Positions 1 to 8,638 of a stretch of DNA of 64,000 nucleotides are shown in pieces (positions within the stretch are counted from its first letter, which is position 1; each line of letters opens with the position of its first letter). The notes under the pieces are model-generated. The model worked only from the letters and a program-made list of their open reading frames with translations, had not been told where the DNA came from and ran no database searches. The position numbers and the translations under genes are program-made. Location: NCBI RefSeq assembly GCF_000190755.2, contig NZ_JH109153.1, positions 1,301,872-1,365,871 of the forward strand, written 5' to 3'. This DNA comes from Methylobacter tundripaludum SV96. GTDB lineage: Bacteria; Pseudomonadota; Gammaproteobacteria; Methylococcales; Methylomonadaceae.

Positions 1-776
1 TGTCGACACTCAATCAAGTCGTAGAATCCAATAACATTGATACGATCTTCCATCTCGCCGCATTGCTTTCCGCTGTTGCGGAACAAAAGCCGCAGCAGGC
101 CTGGGACATCAATATGAACGGTCTAATCAATGTACTGGAAATTTCCAGAATGCACCACTGTGCGCTGTTCTTCCCCAGTTCCATAGCCGCCTTCGGCACA
201 GAAACCCCGTCTATGGACACGCCGCAGGATACCATCCAACGACCGACGACCATTTACGGCATCACCAAAGTTTCAGGTGAGCTGCTGTGCGATTATTATC
301 ATCGTCACTTTGGCGTCGATGCCCGCGGTTTAAGGTATCCGGGGCTGATTTCCAGCAAAACCAAGCCGGGCGGAGGCACGACCGATTATGCGGTGGATAT
401 TTTTTATGCGGCGATTAAATCGCAACATTATGAGTGTTTCCTTCGGGCCGATACGCAACTGGATATGATGTATATGCCTGACGCTATTGATGCCGCTATT
501 ACCTTGATGACCGCGGACAGTACGCAGCTAAAGCACAGAAACGCGTTTAATGTGACGGCCATGAGTTTTACCCCGCAGCAGTTAGCGGCGGAAATACAAG
601 AACACATTCCTGAATTCACCATCACTTACCGCGTCGATCCATTACGACAGGCGATTGCCGATTCCTGGCCCAGACACATGAACGATAGCGCCGCCAAAGC
701 CGAATGGGGTTGGCGGGCTCAATTCGGTTTACAGGCAATGGTCAAGAACATGCTGGAAAAAATTGCGCTCAACTAA
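1..776 (+). CDS. tdh: L-threonine 3-dehydrogenase, SDR/epimerase type (5' partial)
   Basis: The reading frame is open from base 3, so the N-terminus with the NAD-binding Rossmann glycine motif lies left of the window; about 257 residues are visible. The extended-SDR catalytic pair appears as YGITK after the PSSIAAFG strand. The segments RYPGLIS, GGGTTDYAV and LDMMYMPDAI are typical of the UDP-galactose-epimerase-like threonine dehydrogenases rather than of sugar epimerases. It should oxidise L-threonine to 2-amino-3-ketobutyrate in the cytosol. The next gene, 15 bases downstream on the same strand, is the glycine acetyltransferase that consumes this product, which strongly supports the call. 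A sugar epimerase is the main alternative and is less likely given this neighbour. Confidence 0.85.
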   Translation, partial: STLNQVVESNNIDTIFHLAALLSAVAEQKPQQAWDINMNGLINVLEISRMHHCALFFPSSIAAFGTETPSMDTPQDTIQRPTTIYGITKVSGELLCDYYHRHFGVDARGLRYPGLISSKTKPGGGTTDYAVDIFYAAIKSQHYECFLRADTQLDMMYMPDAIDAAITLMTADSTQLKHRNAFNVTAMSFTPQQLAAEIQEHIPEFTITYRVDPLRQAIADSWPRHMNDSAAKAEWGWRAQFGLQAMVKNMLEKIALN

Positions 777-791
777 TAACCGGAGGCGTTT

Positions 792-2015
792 ATGTCACTG
801 AAAAAACTGGAACCGCTGTTAACCGACAAATTAGCCGAATTACAGCAACAGGGTCTATGCAAGGGTAATGAAAAAGTCGTTACCGGCATGAAAGCCGCCG
901 CTGATGGTTTCGGCCCCCGCTATTTTCTTGAAGGATTCGGGGACAAGGCTTTCTTGCGCATGAATTCCAATTCCTATCTCGGACTGGCGATGCATCCGCT
1001 GGTTATCAAAGCGGAAGCCGCAGCCGCTGAAAAATTCGGCACCGGCCCCGGAGCGGTTCGTTTTATCAGCGGCACTTACCGGCCGCATATTGAACTGGAA
1101 CAACAGCTGGCGGAATTTCATGGACGCGAATCGGCAATGCTGTTCAGTTCCGCTTATACGACGATGACGGGCGTCTTGCCTCAGTTTATTTCCGCCGACA
1201 CTTTAGTTGTCAGCGATGCGCTGAATCACAACTGCATTATCAATGCGATACGGTTATCCCATCCCGCAAGTAAAGAAATTTATGCTCATGCCGACATTGA
1301 TGCCCTGGACAAAATCCTTGAAGCCTACAAAGGCCGGGTCAAACGCGTTTGCTTGGTTACTGACGGGATTTTCAGTATGCGCGGCGATTACGCCCATCTC
1401 GGCAAAATAAGCGCCTGCTGTAAACGGCACGAAGATGCGTATGAACAAGGGATTATTAGCATTGTCGATGATTCTCACGGCGTTGGCGCCTTTGGCCAAA
1501 CCGGCCGCGGTACCGAAGAATATACCCAGGGCAAAGCGGATATTTTAATTGCTACGCTCGGTAAAACCTTTGGCGTAAATGGCGGCTATGTCGTTTCCAG
1601 TTCGACAGTGATAGCTTATTTACGGGAAACCTCGCCGTTTTATATTTATTCGAATCCGATTACGCCTGCCGAGGCGGCTGCGGCCGGCGCTGCTTTAGAC
1701 GTCGTGTCCAGTAATGATGGCTTGCGCTTGCTGGATAAACTGCGGGTATTTAGCCTCCGTCTTAGATCGGGACTTGAAGATCTGGGCTTTGAAACCTTAC
1801 CGGGCGAACATCCTATCATCCCCATCCTGATCAGGAATACCGAAAAAACAACCGCGTTGGTCGCGCATTTACTGGCGAATAATATCCTGGTTACCGGCCT
1901 GAATTACCCGGTTGTCCCTCAAGGCGAACAGGAAATCAGGTTACAGGTATCGGCCGAGCATACCGAAAAAGATTTAGACTGTTTATTGGCAAAACTGGCT
2001 GATTTCAGGCAATAG
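792..2015 (+). CDS. kbl: Glycine C-acetyltransferase (2-amino-3-ketobutyrate CoA ligase)
   Basis: A 407-residue fold-type I PLP enzyme of the alpha-oxoamine synthase family. The PLP lysine is K258 in TLGKTFGVNGGY, and the cofactor-binding stretch DDSHGVGAFG lies upstream. FGTGPGAVRFISGTYRPHIELE is the family's glycine-rich entrance, here split by normal variation. It should cleave 2-amino-3-ketobutyrate with CoA to glycine and acetyl-CoA. A GGAGG Shine-Dalgarno at 782-786 fixes the ATG start. It follows tdh by 15 bases, so the two probably form a threonine-degradation operon. Related 8-amino-7-oxononanoate synthase (BioF) is the alternative, but no biotin genes are nearby. Confidence 0.88.
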   Translation: MSLKKLEPLLTDKLAELQQQGLCKGNEKVVTGMKAAADGFGPRYFLEGFGDKAFLRMNSNSYLGLAMHPLVIKAEAAAAEKFGTGPGAVRFISGTYRPHIELEQQLAEFHGRESAMLFSSAYTTMTGVLPQFISADTLVVSDALNHNCIINAIRLSHPASKEIYAHADIDALDKILEAYKGRVKRVCLVTDGIFSMRGDYAHLGKISACCKRHEDAYEQGIISIVDDSHGVGAFGQTGRGTEEYTQGKADILIATLGKTFGVNGGYVVSSSTVIAYLRETSPFYIYSNPITPAEAAAAGAALDVVSSNDGLRLLDKLRVFSLRLRSGLEDLGFETLPGEHPIIPILIRNTEKTTALVAHLLANNILVTGLNYPVVPQGEQEIRLQVSAEHTEKDLDCLLAKLADFRQ

Positions 2016-2140
2016 CCAAACTCTCTCGACCTGTTGATTGACCTCAATGCGCCAGGTAATTCATGATCTTGCAAAATCATCCTATTTGAGAATATTATTT
2101 TATGAATGCTACAAGATAAGGTTGGAGGTATTTTTTTACT

Positions 2141-2815
2141 ATGTCAGCTATTTATCCCTTACTTGGTTTTACTCACCCCTTGAGTTCAATAACTCACCTG
2201 TTAGGCGCAATATTTTTTACTTATCAGGCCATCCCCATGATTCGAAGGGGAAAAGGGTCGAGCATTCGCCTCATCTCACTGGCTGTATTTTCCGGTTCCT
2301 GTATTTTTTTATTGCTGGTCAGTGGTGTTTATCATCTGTTGACGACAACCGGAGCACCGCATACGGTTTTTCAACGACTCGACCATGCGGCTATTTTTCT
2401 AGTCATCGCAGGCACATTTACGCCCATACACTGTATTCTTTTTACCGGATTTTTAAGGTGGGGATTTCTCGCTATCGTTTGGGTTCTGGCCGTCAGCGGT
2501 CTTATCGTAAAAACAATTTTTTTTACATCAATACCGGAGTGGTTAGGTTTGTCTTTCTTTTTGGGGCTTGGCTGGATGGGACTCTTAATGGGGTTTCATC
2601 TTTGGCGAAGATATGGCTTTGCTTTTATCCGGCCGCTGGTGCTTGGCGGCATTTTCTATACGGTAGGGGCAATTATTGAATACCACCAAAGATTGACAAT
2701 ACTTCCCGGCATAATCGGCCCTCATGAGATTTTGCATATCGCCGTGCTTTTGGGGATAGGTTTTCAGTGGTGGTTTATTGTCAAGGCACTGGATCGGGTC
2801 CCGATTTTTGAATAA
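2141..2815 (+). CDS. Hemolysin III / PAQR-family membrane protein
   Basis: A 224-residue protein with about seven hydrophobic segments. It carries the family's metal-site signatures: SGVYH near residue 65, RLDHAAIFLVIAGTFTP near residue 87, and a C-terminal HEILH. These histidines and aspartate bind zinc in PAQR/HlyIII relatives. Length is normal for bacterial HlyIII (about 205-225). A GGAGG at 2124-2128 precedes the ATG with a rather long spacing. The family was named for hemolytic activity in Bacillus, but its physiological role in proteobacteria is unsettled, so only membership is claimed. The longer overlapping frame starting at 2038 lacks family features. Confidence 0.85.
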   Translation: MSAIYPLLGFTHPLSSITHLLGAIFFTYQAIPMIRRGKGSSIRLISLAVFSGSCIFLLLVSGVYHLLTTTGAPHTVFQRLDHAAIFLVIAGTFTPIHCILFTGFLRWGFLAIVWVLAVSGLIVKTIFFTSIPEWLGLSFFLGLGWMGLLMGFHLWRRYGFAFIRPLVLGGIFYTVGAIIEYHQRLTILPGIIGPHEILHIAVLLGIGFQWWFIVKALDRVPIFE

Positions 2816-3255
2816 CGTGATGAGTAAATCAGCTCCATACCGGCACGGACAGCCTGAATAACGACCATTAAAAACAACCTTTTCCAGCACTACATAACAA
2901 ACCGCTGTAGGTTCAGCCATTTCCGGCGCATACTTGACTCCGATACAGAAGTATCGAACAGCGCTTTCACGTTTGGCGCGTCCCCGAAGTGATTGGATCG
3001 CCTTCAAGTTCTGATACGCGATATAAAAGCTTTAGTTCCTCACAGCGCGCGAGCCGCCCCCTATCCTCAAAAATCATTTGGCATTAAAAAATACTTGGAG
3101 CTTTGGTAATGTAAGGCATTCAGCTCAATAGCGGATTCACCTGATATAGGTAATCGCGCTTATTGATCGAAAAAGTTGAACTTCCTATCCTATAGACACT
3201 CGTACAACACCAACCGATTTTCCAGGATTACTTAAATTAAAATAGGAAAGTGAAC
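2816..3255. other. Intergenic region without a recognisable gene
   Basis: About 440 bases. An antisense frame runs from 3007 back into the HlyIII gene but shows no domain and shares its coding strand overlap with a clear gene, so it is not called. No strong hairpin terminator or repeat was recognised. The right end must hold the promoter of the secreted protein at 3256. Confidence 0.5.
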
Positions 3256-3642
3256 ATGAAAAGAATAAATCTAGCGGCAATATTATTGATTTTATCCGTA
3301 TTTACCAGCGCTGTTTATGCCGATATTACCCTGCAATCCAAAGAAGAAGTAGAGGGTACTTGGAAGCTGCAATCCACCAAAAACTCTTTAACCGATAAAG
3401 AAGCCATCCCTAGGGAAGATACCTGGATATTTAAAGGCGGCAAAGTAACGATCTTGCATATTCCGCGCGAAGGCAAATTCTATGATCAACCGCCGGTAAA
3501 TTACGAAATAGAAGACGGTAAATTAAAAGTCGCGCTGGTGGGCAGTAACAGGTTTGACGTGTTTTCTTTAGTTGAAAAAGACGACAAGAGCATGACCCTA
3601 AAAGGAAAATTCGGCGGCTATTATTACTTTGTTAAAAAGTAG
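3256..3642 (+). CDS. Small secreted lipocalin-like protein
   Basis: A 128-residue protein with a clear Sec signal peptide (MKRINLAAILLILSV, cleavage probably after VYA). The mature part starts with an EEVEGTWKL stretch, then alternates short beta-prone strands and ends with KFGGYYYFVKK. EGTWKL followed by a compact barrel-like pattern resembles small lipocalin-type proteins, but no diagnostic motif is present and the function is unknown. ATG at 3256 is preferred over GTG at 3250 because the AGGAA at 3245-3249 is then properly spaced. It stands alone, with intergenic DNA on both sides. Confidence 0.6.
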   Translation: MKRINLAAILLILSVFTSAVYADITLQSKEEVEGTWKLQSTKNSLTDKEAIPREDTWIFKGGKVTILHIPREGKFYDQPPVNYEIEDGKLKVALVGSNRFDVFSLVEKDDKSMTLKGKFGGYYYFVKK

Positions 3643-4029
3643 TCTTAGCGAATTTAAAGTGGCGAGGGATTATCCCTTCGTCACAATTCGTAGTTGTCAG
3701 TCATGTAGAGCTCACGACAAATCCTCCGGTGCAAAATACCGCCGCTTATGAACCGCCAGAATCTTGACCGGATTACATGGACGTATTTAAGCTCGCCATC
3801 CATGGCACCGGATTCGGCAACTGCTCCTGCGTCGCCTAAAAGCGCCTACTGTTGGTGCTCTGCCTCCTGCATAATCCACAGGGATGTGGTGAATGCAGAT
3901 ATTGCATAAGGCCATGGATGGCCTGTAGTAGAGCAATGCAGGAGCAATTGCCGAGGAGCGAATATCTGTCCATGCAGTCGACCCGCTTCCCGGCGCCGCG
4001 AGCCTTCATTTGATGTTTAGCGCCTAACC
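3643..4029. other. Intergenic region filled by a dispersed repeat
   Basis: 387 bases with no supported gene. The centre (3813-3980) is the dispersed element listed separately. The flanks hold short fragments such as CCATCCATGGC that recur in the element. Open frames here are shadows of the repeat. Confidence 0.6.
3813..3980 (-). repeat. Dispersed ~165-bp repeat, copy 1
   Basis: Nearly identical, in reverse complement, to 35938-36109: comparing by eye, only a handful of substitutions and one single-base indel separate the copies over about 165 bases. The element contains the recurring words GCAATGCAGGAGCAATTGCC and CCATGGATGGCC. A partial relative lies at 44702-44753. It has no coding capacity that I recognise. 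Confidence 0.9.
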
Positions 4030-4512
4030 TCACACATACGGCGTGCCATCTCTGTGGACGAACGTCCACTTCCCCTCAACGAGCAAGGCTTTGAGGTCGT
4101 CATCGGGATAGCTGCCTTCGTCTCCCGGCGTTCTGTCGCCGACTTCGAGGTACACAACTTCCTCTGTGGTTTCATTGACCAAGCGGTGTCCATTACCAGT
4201 GTCCGCCTTGAAACCTGCGCACATTCCAGGAGAGAGCTGGGTTCGGCCTTCGTCGGTGTGTAGTGTTGGCCGACCTTGGAGGATATAGACAAACTCGTCT
4301 TGTTTGGTGTGAGCATGACGAAGAGCCGAAACTGCGTTAGGTGCCAGACGGGTTAGGTTTACGCCAAAGTTTGTGAGGCCAAAAAGATCGCCAAGGGGGT
4401 GTTTGTCCCTGCCCGCCATGCGCGATGCGAAAGGCTCAGGATAGACGGATGGCTTAATGCGTACCGGCACCTCGGCTGCGGTAACGGCGATTGGCTTCGA
4501 TTTTTCTGACAT
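4030..4512 (-). CDS. Cupin-domain protein
   Basis: 160 residues from the ATG at 4512, which has a GAGG Shine-Dalgarno; the frame continues upstream to 4635 but that extension has no ribosome site. A conserved cupin barrel is visible: motif 1 around RHAHTKQDEFVYILQG (metal ligands H, H, E) and motif 2 around SPGMCAGFKADTGNGHRLVN. LTRLAPNAVSALRHAH is typical of single-domain cupins seen next to sugar or transport genes. Substrate is unknown. The final segment KWTFVHRDGTPYV is a common tail in this subgroup. No operon partner is apparent. Confidence 0.8.
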   Translation of the reverse strand: MSEKSKPIAVTAAEVPVRIKPSVYPEPFASRMAGRDKHPLGDLFGLTNFGVNLTRLAPNAVSALRHAHTKQDEFVYILQGRPTLHTDEGRTQLSPGMCAGFKADTGNGHRLVNETTEEVVYLEVGDRTPGDEGSYPDDDLKALLVEGKWTFVHRDGTPYV

Positions 4513-4713
4513 GCAAACCTCGCAGATGAAGGGTAACGTGATATATACAACATCAATTATCATATAAAAATCTAATTCGTCGTATATTCCTCTTAAATCT
4601 GTAGGGCAGTTTAGCGCTAGCCTCCCCGGTAACACAGCCGGTTGCAGTTGCGGCGAATCCCCTTACAGCGTTACGGATTACGCCTTGCCGGATTAAAGCG
4701 TCCAGCGATAAAG

Positions 4714-5286
4714 TTAAAACATATCCTCCGTAACATAAATTTCGTGTCCTGAAATAGCCACCCCAATGCCTTGTTGGTCGTAGTTCGGAGACAGGATGTT
4801 TTTTCGATGCGGCGGACTGTCCATCCACCCTTGCACGGTCGATTGCGCAATTTCTTGCTGCGTTTTCCAGACGTATTCTTTTTTTACCGCGACACCGTTT
4901 TCTTTAATCGTAACGACCTTGTCGTAAAGATTATTCATAAAGATATTTTCACCCGGACCGATTATCCAGGTATTAGAATCGTGTTGCTTTTTCTTGTTCC
5001 ATCCCAGATTTTTAGCTCGCTCGACGGGACCTTCCCCCTGCAAATTCGTGTGATTAAAAAAATGAAAGCTCGCCATGTCGCTGCTATGCTTGCGGGCGAT
5101 GGCGGCAAGTAACTCATCCCTATCCAATTGGGATAATCCGTGATTTTGCCGCACCCGGTTTATCTGTTGATGAATTTGGCGTTCAAGTTCAGCAGCCCTT
5201 ATATCCGGCGGCGCGCCAATATCGGCTGCTACCGGATAATGAGCAAGGCCGAGGTAAACAATGAGCATGGATAAAATTCGTTTCAT
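4714..5286 (-). CDS. Secreted CAP-domain (SCP/PR-1-like) protein
   Basis: 190 residues with an N-terminal signal peptide ending near PVAAD. The CAP fold signatures are present in order: HQQINRVRQNHGL, ARKHSSDMA, FFNHTN, GPGENIF and WMDSPPHRKNILSP. These match the bacterial YkwD-like family. The histidines and glutamates form the CAP cavity site; the biochemical role of bacterial members is largely unknown. It has no strong Shine-Dalgarno. The end EIYVTEDMF shows the protein is complete. It is read convergently to nothing obvious and is separated from the cupin gene by about 200 bases containing repeat fragments. Confidence 0.82.
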   Translation of the reverse strand: MKRILSMLIVYLGLAHYPVAADIGAPPDIRAAELERQIHQQINRVRQNHGLSQLDRDELLAAIARKHSSDMASFHFFNHTNLQGEGPVERAKNLGWNKKKQHDSNTWIIGPGENIFMNNLYDKVVTIKENGVAVKKEYVWKTQQEIAQSTVQGWMDSPPHRKNILSPNYDQQGIGVAISGHEIYVTEDMF

Positions 5287-5634
5287 AATCTTGATTCAGG
5301 AATAGCGAGTCGATAAAGAAAAAATAGCGGGATATTCGGAAAAAAGCAAAAAAGCATCGGGTTGCCGAACTTTCACATTCAAGTGCCTCGATTCCAGCCC
5401 CCTGCCAGAATAACGCTGAGCGCGGCGCGTGAGACCGAGACAATACACAGGTGCAGGATTGGTGCATACCAAGTGTTTATACGTATTGTGTGCTTAGTTT
5501 ACGACCTGATAGTCTAACTAAAAATTGCATACATTTTAAACTGAGTTCATTAATTATCATGTAGATAGAAAGATATTGATATTCAATCATTTTTCACCAA
5601 CGTTATCCAATAACCACAACAAAGGCTATTTTTT
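5287..5634. other. Intergenic region with repeat fragments
   Basis: 348 bases. It holds a fragment CTGCCAGAATAACG (about 5403-5416) that recurs in the palindrome at 8639-8883, and a 29-base motif (5473-5501) shared with the region upstream of aqpZ. The A+T-rich 3' part should contain the promoter of the secreted protein at 5635. Confidence 0.5.
5473..5501 (+). repeat. 29-base motif shared with aqpZ upstream region
   Basis: This stretch, beginning GTGTTTATACG, matches 17701-17729 at 24 of 29 positions. Both copies lie 110-160 bases upstream of a plus-strand gene start. It may be a shared regulatory sequence or the end of a small repeat; the sequence alone does not decide. Confidence 0.45.
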
Positions 5635-5994
5635 ATGAATATTACCAAAAACACAGCGCTAAGTTTATTACTGGCTTTCTCTTTAGGTTCAACCTGCGTT
5701 ATCGCTTATGCGGAAGGAGCCGACAAAAGTTCCGTTAACAGCCCAAACGAAACTATCATGCATATCGAAAAAGCTATAGTCGAAATCAGCCATCGCGATT
5801 TCATGCCGCCCAGCGAGCATTTAAAAGCGGCGCGTACGGCCTCCGAGAAAGTAACGGGAAATCCGGACATCGTCAAAAATGCCAACGCGAGCATCATTCA
5901 GGCGCAAATCAAAGCAAACCAGTTTGATATAAAAGGTGCTACGGACGAGTTGAATAAGACGCTGGAGCTATATAAGTCGCTTAAATCAGAGTAG
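5635..5994 (+). CDS. Small secreted helical protein of unknown function
   Basis: 119 residues. MNITKNTALSLLLAFSLGS through AYAEG is a Sec signal peptide. The mature part is predicted helical, with a pattern of paired helices (HIEKAIVEISHRDFMPPSEHLKAAR and then NASIIQAQIKANQFDIKGATDELNKTL, broken here by normal loops). This resembles TPR-like or four-helix periplasmic proteins, but I do not recognise the family. The ATG is preceded by a purine-poor site (AAAGGCTATTTTTT), a weak ribosome site. Confidence 0.6.
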   Translation: MNITKNTALSLLLAFSLGSTCVIAYAEGADKSSVNSPNETIMHIEKAIVEISHRDFMPPSEHLKAARTASEKVTGNPDIVKNANASIIQAQIKANQFDIKGATDELNKTLELYKSLKSE

Positions 5995-6118
5995 CCCTGT
6001 AAGCAAACCGCCAATCAGCACATAATGCCGATGACAGCGGATCGCAGTTGCGGTGGCTTGCTAATGGCGAATCCACACTACAAATGATCCGCCTTATAGC
6101 GTTTAAAGAAACAATGCT

Positions 6119-6397
6119 TTATTTCCTCATTGATCTTTTGAATTTTCTATCCAATTTGTTATTGGCATCTTGAGATAATTGAGCGGCCCGGTTAGCTGCA
6201 ACTTCTGCGGCTCCCGCCTTTGCAGCCGCATCAGCAGCTGTAGTTTGCGCACTGGCAGCGTCGGCCGATGCTTGCTTAACAGAACCATCCAAGCCATTAA
6301 CTTGCGACTGTAAATCTTCAACATCTGAATTAGTTGCGCAAGCCGTAACCAGGCTAAAAGCTAGAACAATCATTGATAGCTTTATTACTTTTTTCAT
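6119..6397 (-). CDS. Lpp/OprI-type alanine-zipper lipoprotein
   Basis: 92 residues. The signal peptide ends in the lipobox LVTAC, so the mature N-terminus is the lipidated cysteine. The mature part is a heptad-patterned alanine-rich helix (VEDLQSQVNGLDG, then ASADAASAQTTAADAAAKAG), as in the Lpp and OprI trimeric coiled coils that link outer membrane and peptidoglycan. The C-terminal lysine of Lpp that joins peptidoglycan has a possible equivalent: the protein ends RSMRK. An AAGGA lies upstream of the ATG. It is slightly longer than E. coli Lpp (78). Confidence 0.8.
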   Translation of the reverse strand: MKKVIKLSMIVLAFSLVTACATNSDVEDLQSQVNGLDGSVKQASADAASAQTTAADAAAKAGAAEVAANRAAQLSQDANNKLDRKFKRSMRK

Positions 6398-6786
6398 ATT
6401 ATTTTTCCTTACTTAAGATGATGACTATAAAAGTTTCACATATCAAATAACTCTATGTTTAATCGGAGCTATTCAAATATATTTTGCATCTCGATAACTT
6501 AACGCGAGCTTAATACAATGGATTTTAGGATGTTGCATATCCGAACCTAAGGAACAGGGAAAAACAAACGGGTTGCCTGTTTGTGGCAGAAATAAAAATC
6601 GAATGGCACAAGGAACCGCCCCTTGAGGCTCACACAGAACCGGACATGATACTCTCGGCTCTTATCATTCAACTGATGTATCAACACCTTTCCGGACGCA
6701 GCCGCACAGAGTGGTTTAATTCCAGCATCAGGTCGCCGCAATCGAAAGCCAAAAATTGGTTGTCCACCATTGTATTTTGTAGGCCC

Positions 6787-6864
6787 GTAGGTCGGGTTAG
6801 CGTAGCGTAACCCGACATTTTGCGCGAATGTGTCGGGTTACGGCTAGCACCTAACCCGACCTAC
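6787..6864 (+). repeat. REP-type palindrome with GTAGG head
   Basis: Perfect 14-bp outer arms (GTAGGTCGGGTTAG at 6787-6800 and its complement at 6851-6864) enclose a further inner hairpin of the GTCGGGTTA type. Heads of the form GTAG are the recognised mark of REP sequences mobilised by RAYT transposases. Confidence 0.8.
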
Positions 6865-6894
6865 ATGGCTACATGGCTACATGGCTACATGGCT
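6863..6894 (+). repeat. Four tandem copies of ACATGGCT
   Basis: Four perfect, contiguous 8-bp units directly abut the REP palindrome. This is a possible slippage-variable locus. No reading frame uses it. Confidence 0.9.
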
Positions 6895-6975
6895 TTCAAA
6901 TGGGAGTCCATACCATTATCCTACGGGCCTACCGGCGAATTTATTTTCCGAATTTAATGACACGAGATGGAATAG

Positions 6976-8508
6976 CTAATCCTCCAGCCTCGCCGTTTTG
7001 AAACTGGCAGACGCCCCCAACAGACCGACCACGAAGAAAGCCGTACCGACAAGAGTGAAACGCAGATTCGCCTCCTGGATGGTCATGTCGCCGGTCGCAT
7101 AAAGCATGATAATGACGGCGACCAATCCCCAGCCAATAAAACGCAACACAGCGGCCATAATGAGTTTACCTAGCGCTTCCGATTCGCTGACCGGCGTGTC
7201 CATTCGGTAAGCGACAAAACCGCACATCAGCGCTGGCAGAATACCCCAGCGCATATGTTCTATGAAGCTTTCCAGAAACCTGAAGTGATCTTTGTAGTAA
7301 GTTAACTCAAGTATAAGCGCTGATGCGGAGGTGCTGACAATAAACCCCATTATCATCATCGCCATATAGAAGCCGTAGTATCGATCGGATTGCTCCCGTT
7401 GGTGCCTGAAGGCGAGCGTCCGGGAAACAAAGACCAGCGCTATCGGAAGGACATAGATCAGGATGGCATAGGCGACCCAGCGGAGCGTCGTGTAATCAAA
7501 GTGCGCCAGCGGTTGATCGGGAAACAGAAAAGCATTGTGTAACGAGACCGAAATCTCCCGGCCCAACATGATCCCGATAGCGGTGGCAGCAGTGAATAAC
7601 AGGATATATTTATAGGTGTGTTTGAGGCGGGCCTCGTGGACGTTGCCGCCGAGTTGCTTCACGGTTGCCCATATTTCATTCTCGCTTGCGCTCCCGAACA
7701 CGACCAGTGAGGCAAGTAAGCGACAGAGTAAACCGGTCAGGTGGTCCAGTTCCTTTAGCAATTTGACCGTCTTGGTATAGTGCGGTTCCGCTTCCTTCCA
7801 GACGGCCACTTTTTCCGACATCGCATTGTAGGAGATACAGATTTCCCCCCATTTCAGAGACGGTTCGTTGAACAACCGACGAAAAGACGATTGGTTGGCG
7901 TAGTCGTGTATCTGGTCAAAAAGAAGGCAATTATGAGCCCATTTATACTCGACTGTGGCGCTGGATTTTTCGAAATCGCCGGGATCGATACTCGACACCA
8001 GCAGGCGATTGGCGATTTGTGCTTTTAATGTATCATCGACTGCCGACAATCTCGATGTAATGAGAGCGTTATAAACTTCTACCGCCTTGGTCGGAATTGC
8101 GAAAGCGTCATGGATGCTGTCCCTCAATATAAGCAAGGGATTGAATCTGCTTTCCCAGGCGATAAAAAACAGAAACAACCCGGCGCCAATCAAAGGGATG
8201 ATCGTGTTTCCGTCCAAGCCATTCAGAAGATTTACCCATTCCCCTGAACGGAGGTTCTCCACAATGAGCGTCACCAGCGGCTCCAAGGGCAGCCACTGCC
8301 AGGTAAGCAGCCAATAAAGCGCGGCCATAAGCAAGCAGTACGATGCGATCCCTATCCAGTAGGCGCTTCTGCGGCTAAAGTATTGGGGGAGCGTCGGTTC
8401 AGCGCCTAACTGAATCCGGCGTTTTTGGAAGGATCGATAGGCGAGAAAGAATGCCGCGCCAGTTCCAAGAAACTGTACCGCAAAGTTAATCAAGAGTTCG
8501 ACAGTCAT
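6976..8508 (-). CDS. Orphan multi-pass membrane protein (unknown function)
   Basis: 510 residues. The N-terminal third has three or four hydrophobic segments (VQFLGTGAAFFLAY; YWIGIASYCLLMAALYWLL; TIIPLIGAGLFLFFI). A central soluble, helix-rich region of roughly 170 residues follows (LRDSIHDAFAIPTKAVEVYNAL to LLKELDHLTGLLCRLL), then five to six more membrane segments to the C-terminus. I do not recognise a family. The architecture, membrane-helical domain-membrane, recalls signalling or stress membrane proteins, but no catalytic motif is visible. It stands alone between repeat-rich regions. Confidence 0.6.
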   Translation of the reverse strand: MTVELLINFAVQFLGTGAAFFLAYRSFQKRRIQLGAEPTLPQYFSRRSAYWIGIASYCLLMAALYWLLTWQWLPLEPLVTLIVENLRSGEWVNLLNGLDGNTIIPLIGAGLFLFFIAWESRFNPLLILRDSIHDAFAIPTKAVEVYNALITSRLSAVDDTLKAQIANRLLVSSIDPGDFEKSSATVEYKWAHNCLLFDQIHDYANQSSFRRLFNEPSLKWGEICISYNAMSEKVAVWKEAEPHYTKTVKLLKELDHLTGLLCRLLASLVVFGSASENEIWATVKQLGGNVHEARLKHTYKYILLFTAATAIGIMLGREISVSLHNAFLFPDQPLAHFDYTTLRWVAYAILIYVLPIALVFVSRTLAFRHQREQSDRYYGFYMAMMIMGFIVSTSASALILELTYYKDHFRFLESFIEHMRWGILPALMCGFVAYRMDTPVSESEALGKLIMAAVLRFIGWGLVAVIIMLYATGDMTIQEANLRFTLVGTAFFVVGLLGASASFKTARLED

Positions 8509-8638
8509 GGTGCGTTTGCTCCTACGTACTTTTCACAAGGTTTCGAATTTAGGGAAAATATTCAAGTTCTGCCTGATTATAAGTGATAAGCGCGCTTAGG
8601 GTATGGTCGGTAATAACTTTCCGAAACTTGGACTCATC

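Larger units (their letters stand above)
6398..6975. other. Intergenic region with REP and tandem octamers
   Basis: 578 bases. The left end is the promoter side of the Lpp-like gene. The middle shows small unconvincing open frames on both strands (6547-6810). The right third contains the REP palindrome at 6787-6864 and the tandem octamers at 6863-6894. Confidence 0.5.

Noticed and set aside
2038-2679. Plus-strand frame of 213 codons overlapping HlyIII
   Set aside because: Overlaps the HlyIII frame and lacks family features; the HlyIII frame carries the conserved metal motifs.
2585-3007. Minus-strand open frame of 140 codons over the HlyIII 3' end
   Set aside because: It overlaps a well-supported gene and shows no domain or ribosome site.
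6547-6810. Small frames on both strands in the 6398-6975 interval
   Set aside because: No ribosome sites and no recognisable family; they overlap each other.
6863-6894. CRISPR-like array
   Set aside because: The repeats are 8 bp and contiguous, with no spacers and no cas gene in the window.
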